DNA of 36,901 nt from Alphaproteobacteria bacterium Ga0077535 (GTDB lineage: Bacteria > Pseudomonadota > Alphaproteobacteria > Caulobacterales > Aquidulcibacteraceae): positions 1 to 36,901 of the forward strand of contig LNEK01000017.1 of the NCBI GenBank assembly GCA_001464425.1, read 5' to 3'. The notes beneath the pieces are model-generated. The model saw only the letters and a list, made by a program, of their open reading frames with translations. It ran no database searches and had not been told where the DNA came from. Both the position numbers and the translations under genes were made by a program. Shown here in pieces: positions 7,043-13,112 of the stretch. Position 1 is the first letter of the stretch; each line of letters opens with the position of its first letter.

Positions 7043-8920
7043 CTAAGCCGGCAGCGTCACACGGATGAGCGCGCCACCATCTGCGTCGAGAATGACGATA
7101 TCGCCGCCGTGCGCGCGTGCGATCGAGCGCGCCGCTGCAAGGCCGAGCCCGGCGCCGCGTGTGCCTTCTTCATTCAGTCGCACAAAAGGTTCGAACACGT
7201 TTTCGCGCTGATCGAGCGGGATGCCTGGGCCGTCGTCCGCAACATCAACGATAACGACGCCGTCCTCCACCCGCGCCGCAATCCGTGCCGATGAGCCGTA
7301 TTTTAGCGCGTTCTCGACCAGATTGCCGAACAAGCGCTTCAGCCCCAGCGATTGGCCGGTGATGACAAAGCGCTCCTCGCCCGCAAACGAAACGTTGCGA
7401 CCGGCGGCGACATGATCATCAGCGATGCTTTCGAGCAACGCGGTTAGATCTAGGCGCACGCGCGCCTCTTCCGCCGGATCGTCGCGGGCGAAGGCGATGA
7501 AGCTAGCGACCAGGGCTTCGACCTCATCGATCTCCTTGGCCATTTTTTCGCGTTGCTCGGGCGTCGCGTTCTCAGCTGCGAGCCGGAGCCGCATTAACGG
7601 TGTGCGCATATCGTGCGCGACGGCGGCGAGCGTCTTGGTGCGGTCGGCGATCAGTGAGCGCAAGCGCGCTTGCATGGTGTTTACAGCGCGCGCGGCGCCG
7701 CGGAGCTCAAGCGGCCCCTCCTCGCGCACCGGCTCGCTTTGCGGATTGACGCCGACCGCTTGCACAGCGTCGGCAAAGCTGCGGATCGGGCTCGTCAGGC
7801 GACGGGCGAAGAGCACGGCGGCGATTGAGAGGAGCAACAACGTGCCGCCGATCACTAAGGCAGCGCGTGCGATCCAGCCGATCTCAGCCCAGTTGCGTCC
7901 CTGACGCATCACCAACCAGCGGCCGTCGGGTAATTGCGCGCCAAACTCATAGCCGGAAATCAGCACGACCCCGGCCGGCGCCGGCGCATACATGGGCGGC
8001 GTCGGCGACACCGGGGCCACAGGTGCAATTGCAGCTCCGGTTGCACGTGATGGCGCGCTGGGCGCGGCGGGCGGCGCTTGCGGCGTGGGCGGAGCGAGAG
8101 GCGTCGGACCGTACTCGAATTCCGCCATGTCCGGCGGATCAATGTTCACTTCGACGTCGACATCGGCGTCCGGTGTCTGGGTAATGATGACTTCGCCATT
8201 TTGAATGCGCACGCGCCGCTCAAGACGCGCCGCAAGCCGTTCGGCCGCGCGCGCCTGACGCTCAGCCATTTCCTCGGCGCGCGCTTGCGCCGCTTCAACG
8301 CGGCCCTCCGCCAAAGCCATTTCGCGTTCGTGTTGCGCGTGCGCGCGATCGGCCTCGGCATCAGCAACCGCCTCGGCCAGCGCTTCTTCGGCGTCTTGCC
8401 GTGCTTCGGCCGCAGCCTCAACGCGCTCACGCGCGGCGATCAGGCGCTCTTCCGCCTGCTCATGCGCACGGCGCACTTCTTCCGTGATGCGCTCGGCATC
8501 GGCGCTAGAGATGACTTCTTCGGTCCAGCCCTCAACTGTGCCGACGCGAAAGACAAACATGTCACCATCGGTGCGGATGTGATCGGCGTACGTGCGCACC
8601 TGGTCGTGCGGCAGGTCCAACAAGCGCGCCAGCTCGTGCTGCGTCACCGACATGTAGGGCGAATCTTCGTCGCGCTCCGGCGCGTCGGCGCGCACCTCCC
8701 AGACGACGCCGCGCTCATTCATGGTGCGCCCGAGCGCGGTCATGTGATCGTAGCCAGCCTGGAAATGTTCGGCGACCTTATCGGCGCGCAGCACGTCCGG
8801 CGGCCGCGGCGGCAAGAAGATGACGATCGCTAACGTCGCGACGAATGCCGCTGTCAGCGCGATCGCCATCAGCATGCCGAGATAGGCTGCGATCGGAAGG
8901 CCGGCGCGGAGGTTCATCAC
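7043..8920 (-). CDS. Two-component sensor histidine kinase with long coiled-coil periplasmic domain
   Basis: Domains in order (625 residues): transmembrane helix ~12-36; periplasmic region ~37-345; second transmembrane helix ~351-371; HAMP ~372-425; HisKA with phospho-accepting His436 (AVAHDMRTP); and an ATPase domain with N box NLVENALKYG (Asn537), G1 DDGPGI and G2 RGAGLGLA. The periplasmic part is unusual. Residues ~140-235 are an Ala/Glu/Arg coiled coil, followed by DVDVEV and a Pro/Ala-rich run (~270-315). The kinase should phosphorylate the regulator encoded just upstream. The start may be GTG 8920 (overlapping the regulator's TGA) or ATG 8917; residue numbers use the GTG. It is the last gene of a three-gene operon and is convergent with the gene ending at 7042. 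Confidence 0.93.
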   Translation of the reverse strand: MMNLRAGLPIAAYLGMLMAIALTAAFVATLAIVIFLPPRPPDVLRADKVAEHFQAGYDHMTALGRTMNERGVVWEVRADAPERDEDSPYMSVTQHELARLLDLPHDQVRTYADHIRTDGDMFVFRVGTVEGWTEEVISSADAERITEEVRRAHEQAEERLIAARERVEAAAEARQDAEEALAEAVADAEADRAHAQHEREMALAEGRVEAAQARAEEMAERQARAAERLAARLERRVRIQNGEVIITQTPDADVDVEVNIDPPDMAEFEYGPTPLAPPTPQAPPAAPSAPSRATGAAIAPVAPVSPTPPMYAPAPAGVVLISGYEFGAQLPDGRWLVMRQGRNWAEIGWIARAALVIGGTLLLLSIAAVLFARRLTSPIRSFADAVQAVGVNPQSEPVREEGPLELRGAARAVNTMQARLRSLIADRTKTLAAVAHDMRTPLMRLRLAAENATPEQREKMAKEIDEVEALVASFIAFARDDPAEEARVRLDLTALLESIADDHVAAGRNVSFAGEERFVITGQSLGLKRLFGNLVENALKYGSSARIAARVEDGVVIVDVADDGPGIPLDQRENVFEPFVRLNEEGTRGAGLGLAAARSIARAHGGDIVILDADGGALIRVTLPA

Positions 8921-9636
8921 GCCGTCGGCTTCACCGAAAAGAGATAGCCCTCGCCGCGCACGGTACGGATGACTTCAGGCCCGCCGCGGCGCTCAAGCTT
9001 CTTGCGCAAGCGGCTGACCTGCACGTCCACTGCGCGGTCGAACACGTCGCCGTCATTGTCGAACGCGTAATCCAGAAGCTGTTCGCGCGAGAGCACACGC
9101 TGCGGCCGCTCGACGAAAGCGCGCAGCAAGCGGAACTCACCGGCGGAAAGCGCAATAACGACACCGTCTGGATCGTGCAGCTCGCGGCGGGCAACATCGA
9201 GACGAAAACCCGCGAAGCGCACGGCTTCAGCTGCGCCAACATCGGTGTCGCGCCCACGCCGCAGCACGGCGCGCGCACGCGCCACCAGTTCGCGCGGATT
9301 GCAGGGCTTAGCGAGATAATCGTCAGCGCCGATTTCGAGGCCGACGATCCGGTCCGCGTCATCGCCGAGCGCGGACAGCATAATGATCGGCGGCCCGCCT
9401 TTGCCGGAGAGCCGCTTGCAGGCGGAGAGGCCATCCTCGCCCGGCATCATCAGATCAAGCACGATGAGGTCTGCGCCTTTGGCGGCAAGCTGACGCTCCA
9501 TCGCAGCGACGTCGCCAGCGGAATACGCGGTAAAGCCGGCGCGCTCGAACACCTCCACCAGGCCCTCCCGGATGGCGGCGTCGTCGTCGCAGATCAGCAC
9601 GCGGGGCGGCTGGATAGGGTCGGTCATGGCCAGCAT
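8917..9636 (-). CDS. OmpR/PhoB-family response regulator
   Basis: The product (239 residues from the ATG at 9636; a second ATG at 9627 would remove three residues) has a receiver domain with the acidic cluster CDDD (~17-19), phospho-acceptor Asp61 (VLDLMMPG) and Lys110 (LAKP). A C-terminal winged helix has the recognition-helix region DVQVSRLRKKLE and the wing TVRGEGYLF. It should bind DNA directly, usually at direct repeats, when phosphorylated by the kinase at 7043-8920. It lies 1 nt after the stop of the serine hydrolase gene and overlaps the kinase start by 1-4 nt, so the three are one transcript. Its targets are unknown; the paired hexamers at 11758-12910 are candidates by proximity only. 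Confidence 0.94.
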   Translation of the reverse strand: MLAMTDPIQPPRVLICDDDAAIREGLVEVFERAGFTAYSAGDVAAMERQLAAKGADLIVLDLMMPGEDGLSACKRLSGKGGPPIIMLSALGDDADRIVGLEIGADDYLAKPCNPRELVARARAVLRRGRDTDVGAAEAVRFAGFRLDVARRELHDPDGVVIALSAGEFRLLRAFVERPQRVLSREQLLDYAFDNDGDVFDRAVDVQVSRLRKKLERRGGPEVIRTVRGEGYLFSVKPTA

Positions 9637-9637
9637 T

Positions 9638-10741
9638 TTATTGCGGCCTCGGCCCGGCCAACAGCGGAAACACTGTTTGGCCGATAGCTTCCACAGCCGG
9701 CGGATCGCGGTTGGTGAGGATGATGAGCGTTACTGCGCCATTTCCATAGAGCATGGTGTTCACGCCCGGCCCGCCCCCGGCAAAGCCGATCCGCGCCGTC
9801 GCCCGCCCCGTTTCCGGCTGACCACGCAGCACTTCGGCGGTCAGCGCCGGATTGAGCAGGCGATGCTCACGCAAGGCATTGTCGAAGGCCAAGAGGTCGC
9901 GCGGCGTGGAATAGACATTGCCGGCGGCGCTGCCGGCGTAACCATGAAAGCGCGACACGTCGACGAGCGGGCCTTGCGGCCCTTGTGGGCGGCCGATGAA
10001 GCGCGCAGCGTCAGCTGGGAAGTCGGCTTGGCTTAAGAAGCCGCTGCGGCTCATCCCGGCGCCCGCAAAAACATTCTCGGCGATGTAGTCCTCGTATGAG
10101 CGGCCGGAGACGCGGGCGATGATCTCGCCCAACACGACGTAGCAACCGTTGCAATATTCCTCGCCGGCGCCCGGCGCGAACGTGGCGGGCTGTGCGGCGA
10201 CGAATTGATAATAATCGTGGTTGCTCGCCAGTTGCTCTTTGGGCAGCGCGCGGAACGCTGGTCCGAAAATGTCGGCCACACCGGCGCGATGGGTCAGCAA
10301 TTGCGCCACGGTGGCGCTGCGCGACGCCGCGTTGGGATAATCCGGCAAGAGTTCAGCGATCGTATCGTCCGGCGAAAGCCGCCCCGCCTCGATCAGCTGC
10401 GCGATGGCGACATGCGTGAAGGCTTTGCCGATCGAGGCCAGTGGAAAGCGCGTGTCGCGCGTCAGCGGCGCATTGCTGGCGAGATCGGTGACGCCGTGGA
10501 CGCCGGCGTAAATCTCGCGCCCGTTACGCGCCGCCAGCACTGCGCCGTTGAACACAGCGTCCTCCGCGAGTTCGGCCAGCCAAGCGTCCAGGCGGCTTGC
10601 GATCTCGGCATCGGTCGATTGCGGCGTCAGCGCCAAGGGCGGCAATTGCGGCATCGGCGGCCCGTCATCGTCCTGCGCCGCCGCCGGGAGCGCGCAAAGC
10701 GCCAGAGCGGCCAGCGCCATGAGGGCTGATTTGGTGGACAT
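9638..10741 (-). CDS. Serine hydrolase of the class C beta-lactamase/DD-peptidase fold
   Basis: The 367-residue protein has a signal peptide (MSTKSALMALAALALCALPA, cleavage near AAAQ) and is therefore periplasmic. Motif 1 SxxK is SIGK (Ser103, Lys106) and motif 2 YxN is YCN (Tyr196, Asn198). The third KTG/HxG-type motif is replaced or degenerate at FAGGGPG, which is common in esterase- or peptidase-type members. Activity could be on peptidoglycan peptides, beta-lactams or esters. It is the first gene of an operon with a regulator and sensor kinase, so it may shape or report the signal the kinase senses. GGAAAG before the ATG is an acceptable ribosome site. The divergent EF-hand gene starts 147 nt away. 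Confidence 0.88.
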   Translation of the reverse strand: MSTKSALMALAALALCALPAAAQDDDGPPMPQLPPLALTPQSTDAEIASRLDAWLAELAEDAVFNGAVLAARNGREIYAGVHGVTDLASNAPLTRDTRFPLASIGKAFTHVAIAQLIEAGRLSPDDTIAELLPDYPNAASRSATVAQLLTHRAGVADIFGPAFRALPKEQLASNHDYYQFVAAQPATFAPGAGEEYCNGCYVVLGEIIARVSGRSYEDYIAENVFAGAGMSRSGFLSQADFPADAARFIGRPQGPQGPLVDVSRFHGYAGSAAGNVYSTPRDLLAFDNALREHRLLNPALTAEVLRGQPETGRATARIGFAGGGPGVNTMLYGNGAVTLIILTNRDPPAVEAIGQTVFPLLAGPRPQ

Positions 10742-10887
10742 TTTTGCTTTCCAGGGCCGTTTCCGGACCGGAGAGATACAGGCGCTCTATTTCCCCAATG
10801 TTTCAGCGCTGACGTACGAGGGAAACGTCCAGCCCTCATGGTCTGGCTCGCAATGGGCCCGGAGCGGGCACAAGAGGGATGAGACAC

Positions 10888-11730
10888 ATGAAACTCGCGC
10901 TGACACTCGGGGTGGCGTTTACCGCGATCACACTGGCCGCCGCAGCCGCCAACACCACACACACACGCACCATCATCCGCCACGGCGGCGGTGGCGCTGA
11001 GATTAACATGGACGCCGACAATGATGGTTGGCTCAGCCGCGCCGAAGCTTCGGCCGCCGCCGATCAGATTTTCGCGCAAATGGACACCAACAACGATGGC
11101 CGCCTCACCAGCGAAGATCGCCCCGCGGTGCATCACGCCCGCTTCCGGGCGCCGGATGTCGACGTTGATGTTGAGGTCGAGCTCGACGGCGACCGCACCA
11201 TGATTTGGGAAGATGAGGCAGGTGGCGAGCGCCGCATCACCATCCGCCGCGGCGAGAATCTAACCGAGGAAGAAGAAGCGCGGATCGAGCGCGAAGTTGA
11301 GCAAGCGATGACACGGGCCGAGCAGGCGATGGAGCGAGCCGAAGCACAGGCCGAACGCGCCGAGGCGCAAGCCGAACGCGCTGCGCGCCACGCCGAGCGC
11401 CTCGCTCGCGACGCGGCGCGCGAAGGCGAGCGTCACGTCAGCCGTGAAGTCATCGTCGTTCACGCCAATGGCGAGGACATGGTCGCGCCGGTCGCCCCGG
11501 TGGCGCCGGTCCCGCCGCGTCCGCCGATGTTCATGATGCTGGTGGCCAATTCGGAGGAAGCAGACACCAATGGCGACGGCGCCCTCAGCCGCGAAGAATT
11601 CCGCGCCCAGCATTTGCGCTTCTTCGACGCCAGCGACGCCAATGGCGACGGCCGCGTCCGCTTCGAAGAGCCGCCGGCCCCGCCCGCGGCGCCTGCCCCG
11701 CCAGCTCCACCGGCGCCGCCGCGCCGCTGA
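10888..11730 (+). CDS. Secreted EF-hand protein with central Ala/Glu/Arg coiled coil
   Basis: I place the start at the second ATG (10888), because AGAGGG is then 9 nt upstream; the ATG at 10879 touches that site. The 280-residue product has a signal peptide (MKLALTLGVAFTAITLAAAA). Four calcium-binding EF-hand loops come in two pairs: DADNDGWLSRAE (~42-53) and DTNNDGRLTSED (~66-77), then DTNGDGALSREE (~226-237) and DANGDGRVRFEE (~250-261). Between the pairs are an acidic DVDVDVEVELDGD segment, a coiled coil of repeated AERAEAQ units (~125-180), and a Pro/Val run APVAPVAPVPPRPP. The tail is Pro/Ala-rich. It is divergent from the hydrolase/two-component operon and directly precedes the small-peptide cassettes. 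A periplasmic calcium-responsive role is inference. Confidence 0.87.
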   Translation: MKLALTLGVAFTAITLAAAAANTTHTRTIIRHGGGGAEINMDADNDGWLSRAEASAAADQIFAQMDTNNDGRLTSEDRPAVHHARFRAPDVDVDVEVELDGDRTMIWEDEAGGERRITIRRGENLTEEEEARIEREVEQAMTRAEQAMERAEAQAERAEAQAERAARHAERLARDAAREGERHVSREVIVVHANGEDMVAPVAPVAPVPPRPPMFMMLVANSEEADTNGDGALSREEFRAQHLRFFDASDANGDGRVRFEEPPAPPAAPAPPAPPAPPRR

Positions 11731-11733
11731 GGC

Positions 11734-11747
11734 GTGACCAAAGTCAC
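11734..11747 (+). promoter_or_regulatory. CRP/FNR-like palindrome upstream of the peptide cassettes
   Basis: The sequence GTGA-N6-TCAC (gtgaccaaagtcac) matches the core of the CRP-family consensus. It sits 3 nt after the EF-hand stop codon and 10 nt before the first hexamer of cassette 1. It is not repeated before the other four cassettes. It could instead be a short hairpin after the EF-hand gene, with no T run. Confidence 0.35.
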
Positions 11748-11757
11748 ATCGGCCGGT

Positions 11758-11785
11758 GCATCCAATCGTTAGGTTAGGTGCATCA
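11758..11785 (+). promoter_or_regulatory. Paired hexamer GCATCC-N16-GCATCA, cassette 1
   Basis: GCATCC (11758-11763) and GCATCA (11780-11785) are separated by exactly 16 bp, and the second box ends 41 nt before the ATG. The same arrangement precedes all five peptide genes. The spacing and distance suit either a promoter for an alternative (ECF-type) sigma factor or a two-site operator with a two-turn, 22-bp period. Confidence 0.7.
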
Positions 11786-11826
11786 ACAGTTCAGACCGGC
11801 CGAAACGCCAACAAGGGAGCAAGCAA

Positions 11827-11919
11827 ATGACCAAATTCTTCTCAATCGCACTGGCGCTGGCTCTCTTTGCCCCCGCCGCGCTCAGCACTTTGAACCAAGC
11901 CGCTTTGATCGTCGCCTGA
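11827..11919 (+). CDS. Hydrophobic 30-residue peptide, cassette 1
   Basis: An ATG with AAGGGAG 7 nt upstream opens a 30-codon frame ending in TGA. The product has a short basic start (MTK), a hydrophobic core FFSIALALALFAP, small residues AALS, and the ending TLNQAALIVA. Residues 1-20 look like a signal peptide and the last ten are shared, in variant form, with the four following genes. The gene is flanked by its own paired hexamer and terminator, so it is probably a monocistronic unit. I do not recognise the family. Candidate roles are a secreted decapeptide, a small membrane-active peptide or a toxin-like peptide. The repeated conservation of frame, start, length and ending is the evidence that it is a real gene. 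Confidence 0.8.
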   Translation: MTKFFSIALALALFAPAALSTLNQAALIVA

Positions 11920-11950
11920 TCCCCCAACCCGCCTGCGACGATTAACATGG

Positions 11951-11984
11951 AAGGCGCGGACCACCCCTAAGGTCCGCGCCTTTT
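11951..11984 (+). terminator. Terminator of peptide cassette 1
   Basis: A perfect 12-bp stem (aaggcgcggacc / ggtccgcgcctt) with an 8-nt loop ends in TTTT. Nearly the same stem follows each of the five peptide genes. Confidence 0.92.
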
Positions 11985-12048
11985 CATTTGCGCAAACCTT
12001 CGCGCACTTTTGCATGATTGATCTGCGCCAAAGTTTTTCTGCATCCGC

Positions 12049-12076
12049 GCATCCAAACGCACGAAGCGCGGCATCT
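12049..12076 (+). promoter_or_regulatory. Paired hexamer GCATCC-N16-GCATCT, cassette 2
   Basis: GCATCC (12049-12054) and GCATCT (12071-12076) are 16 bp apart, with the second box ending 37 nt before the ATG. An extra GCATCC at 12041-12046 lies 2 bp upstream of the first box, so this copy has three hexamers. Confidence 0.78.
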
Positions 12077-12113
12077 CATAGTCAAACACCGCAACAACCT
12101 ACGGGGAAATGAG

Positions 12114-12233
12114 ATGACCAAAGTTTTCGCTTACGCCGCCGCCGCAAAAGCCGCTGCTTTCGTCGCCGCGCTGGTTCTGTTCGCGCCGGTCGCGTTCGTC
12201 ACGCTCTCGCAGGCTTCGCAGATCGTCGCCTGA
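12114..12233 (+). CDS. Hydrophobic 39-residue peptide, cassette 2
   Basis: The start is the ATG at 12114, with GGGGA 6 nt upstream; a longer in-frame reading from 12018 would translate the hexamers and leader and is rejected. The product is nine residues longer than its four relatives, with an Ala/Lys-rich insertion (AYAAAAKAAAF) after MTKVF. It then continues with the same core (ALVLFAPVAFV) and ending (TLSQASQIVA). The added lysine lengthens the N-terminal region before the hydrophobic core. As in the other copies, a terminator follows about 25 nt after the stop. Function unknown; see cassette 1 for alternatives. Confidence 0.8.
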   Translation: MTKVFAYAAAAKAAAFVAALVLFAPVAFVTLSQASQIVA

Positions 12234-12256
12234 TCCCCCCATTAGCTGATCTGCAG

Positions 12257-12288
12257 AAAGCGCGGGCTCGAAAGGGTCCGCGCTTTTG
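12257..12288 (+). terminator. Terminator of peptide cassette 2
   Basis: A 9-bp stem aaagcgcgg / ccgcgcttt with a 12-nt loop is followed by T residues. It is a diverged version of the stem of the other cassettes. Confidence 0.85.
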
Positions 12289-12339
12289 CTTTGGGCGAAA
12301 AAAATTTCGCGGCTGGCGTGAAAGAAATCTCTGCGGCGT

Positions 12340-12367
12340 GCGTCTAACCAAAACATCGGACGCATCT
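12340..12367 (+). promoter_or_regulatory. Paired hexamer GCGTCT-N16-GCATCT, cassette 3
   Basis: GCGTCT (12340-12345) and GCATCT (12362-12367) are again separated by 16 bp; the second box ends 43 nt before the ATG. The first box is the most diverged of the five, while the second keeps the full GCATCTCA. Confidence 0.7.
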
Positions 12368-12410
12368 CAAAAGCATAGGGCTGAAACACAAACACCAGGG
12401 AGTTCACGAG

Positions 12411-12503
12411 ATGACTAAAATGATCAGCTTCGCCGCCGCTTTCACTCTGATCTCGCTGGGCGCAGCAGCCCTTCTGATGCAGGCCGCGCAGATCGTCGCC
12501 TAA
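12411..12503 (+). CDS. Hydrophobic 30-residue peptide, cassette 3
   Basis: The ATG at 12411 has AGGGAG 8 nt upstream. The 30-residue product starts MTKMISF, has the hydrophobic core AAAFTLISLGAAA and ends LLMQAAQIVA. This copy lacks the proline found in the middle of the other four, so its first 20 residues are a more continuous helix. Stop codon and flanking hexamers and terminator are placed as in the other cassettes. Coding evidence is the shared length, start MTK and ending QAAQIVA, despite clear nucleotide divergence in the core. Confidence 0.8.
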   Translation: MTKMISFAAAFTLISLGAAALLMQAAQIVA

Positions 12504-12530
12504 CACCCTCGCTAGCGACGACGTGGATGG

Positions 12531-12562
12531 AGGCGCGGGCCAGGCCAGGTCCGCGCCTTTGT
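12531..12562 (+). terminator. Terminator of peptide cassette 3
   Basis: An 11-bp stem with one G-T pair (aggcgcgggcc / ggtccgcgcct) and a 6-nt loop precedes TTGTT. The T run is interrupted, so it may be slightly weaker than the others. Confidence 0.83.
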
Positions 12563-12598
12563 TATGTGGAGACGCTGTTCGAAAAATTTCACCATCCC

Positions 12599-12626
12599 GC
12601 ATCCAAATCCGTCGCGTGCGGCATCT
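12599..12626 (+). promoter_or_regulatory. Paired hexamer GCATCC-N16-GCATCT, cassette 4
   Basis: GCATCC (12599-12604) and GCATCT (12621-12626) are separated by 16 bp. The second box ends 41 nt before the ATG. The flank CGCATCCAAA matches cassette 2. Confidence 0.78.
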
Positions 12627-12667
12627 AAAAATCAAACGCCAACGAAACACTCTAAAGGACGCCTACG

Positions 12668-12760
12668 ATGACCAAACTTAGTTCACTCGCCCTCGCGCTG
12701 GTTCTCTTCGTTCCGGTCGCCGCCCTCGTTCTTTTCCAAGCTGCCCAAATCGTCGCCTAA
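12668..12760 (+). CDS. Hydrophobic 30-residue peptide, cassette 4
   Basis: The ATG at 12668 has AAAGGA 8 nt upstream. The 30-residue product starts MTKLSS, continues with LALALVLFVPVAAL and ends VLFQAAQIVA. The core is the most hydrophobic of the five, with no clear signal-peptidase site before the last ten residues, so this copy could stay in the membrane. No listed longer frame covers it in this reading, so it would be missed by a 60-codon cut-off. Flanking hexamers and terminator are as in the other cassettes. Confidence 0.8.
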   Translation: MTKLSSLALALVLFVPVAALVLFQAAQIVA

Positions 12761-12793
12761 CGCCTGCCCCCATAGACGGGCGACGATTCTATG

Positions 12794-12826
12794 AAGGCGC
12801 GGACCCCGCAAAGGTCCGCGCCTTTT
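12794..12826 (+). terminator. Terminator of peptide cassette 4
   Basis: A perfect 12-bp stem (aaggcgcggacc / ggtccgcgcctt) with a 7-nt loop is followed by TTTTCTTTTTT. The stem is identical to that of cassette 1, although the loop differs. Confidence 0.93.
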
Positions 12827-12882
12827 CTTTTTTGGCGACCGCGTTTGCGCATATCGCCTTTGCGAATTTCTTCACCAAACAC

Positions 12883-12910
12883 GCATCCGAAATCGCGCCG
12901 CGCGGCATCT
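12883..12910 (+). promoter_or_regulatory. Paired hexamer GCATCC-N16-GCATCT, cassette 5
   Basis: GCATCC (12883-12888) and GCATCT (12905-12910) are 16 bp apart. The second box ends 36 nt before the ATG and is extended as GCATCTCATAA, like cassette 2. Confidence 0.78.
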
Positions 12911-12946
12911 CATAAACAACAGATCAAACACGAAGGACCAACGACC

Positions 12947-13039
12947 ATGAAAAAGCTCATCGCACTTTTCGCCGCCGCCGCTCTGTTCGCTCCATTCGCT
13001 TACGCCGGCCTGCACCAAGCTGCCCTGATCGTCGCCTAA
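12947..13039 (+). CDS. Hydrophobic 30-residue peptide, cassette 5
   Basis: The ATG at 12947 has GAAGGA about 9 nt upstream; the in-frame extension to 12791 crosses the previous terminator and is rejected. The 30-residue product begins MKKLIALF, has an Ala-rich core AAAALFAP and the sequence FAYA followed by GLHQAALIVA. Of the five copies this has the most canonical signal peptide: two lysines, a hydrophobic core, a proline, and an A-Y-A cleavage site at residue 20. Cleavage there would release the ten residues GLHQAALIVA. That makes the secreted-peptide reading plausible for the family, though unproven. Confidence 0.82.
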   Translation: MKKLIALFAAAALFAPFAYAGLHQAALIVA

Positions 13040-13067
13040 TCCCTCCCGTGCCAGCGACGGCAGCGCC

Positions 13068-13102
13068 AAGGCGCGGATCCTCCCCCGGGTCCGCGCCTTT
13101 CT
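13068..13102 (+). terminator. Terminator of peptide cassette 5
   Basis: A 10-bp stem (aaggcgcgga / tccgcgcctt), extended by an imperfect GC-rich loop, is followed by T-rich sequence. It lies 10 nt before the end of the convergent pbpC gene at 13113. Confidence 0.88.
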
Positions 13103-13112
13103 CTTTTGTGGG

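Noticed and set aside
10821-10846. GGAAAC ... GTCTGG as an ECF sigma promoter before the EF-hand gene
   Set aside because: The 14-bp spacing is too short for the usual 15-17 bp and there is no second example in the window.
12099-12650. A 183-codon minus-strand frame running antisense through peptide cassettes 2-4
   Set aside because: It crosses terminators and hexamers, its translation is low-complexity and unlike any domain, and the plus-strand small genes explain the conservation better.
11758-13102. CRISPR array or simple satellite repeat
   Set aside because: Units are 257-297 bp, contain open frames and terminators, and lack short identical repeats with unique spacers.
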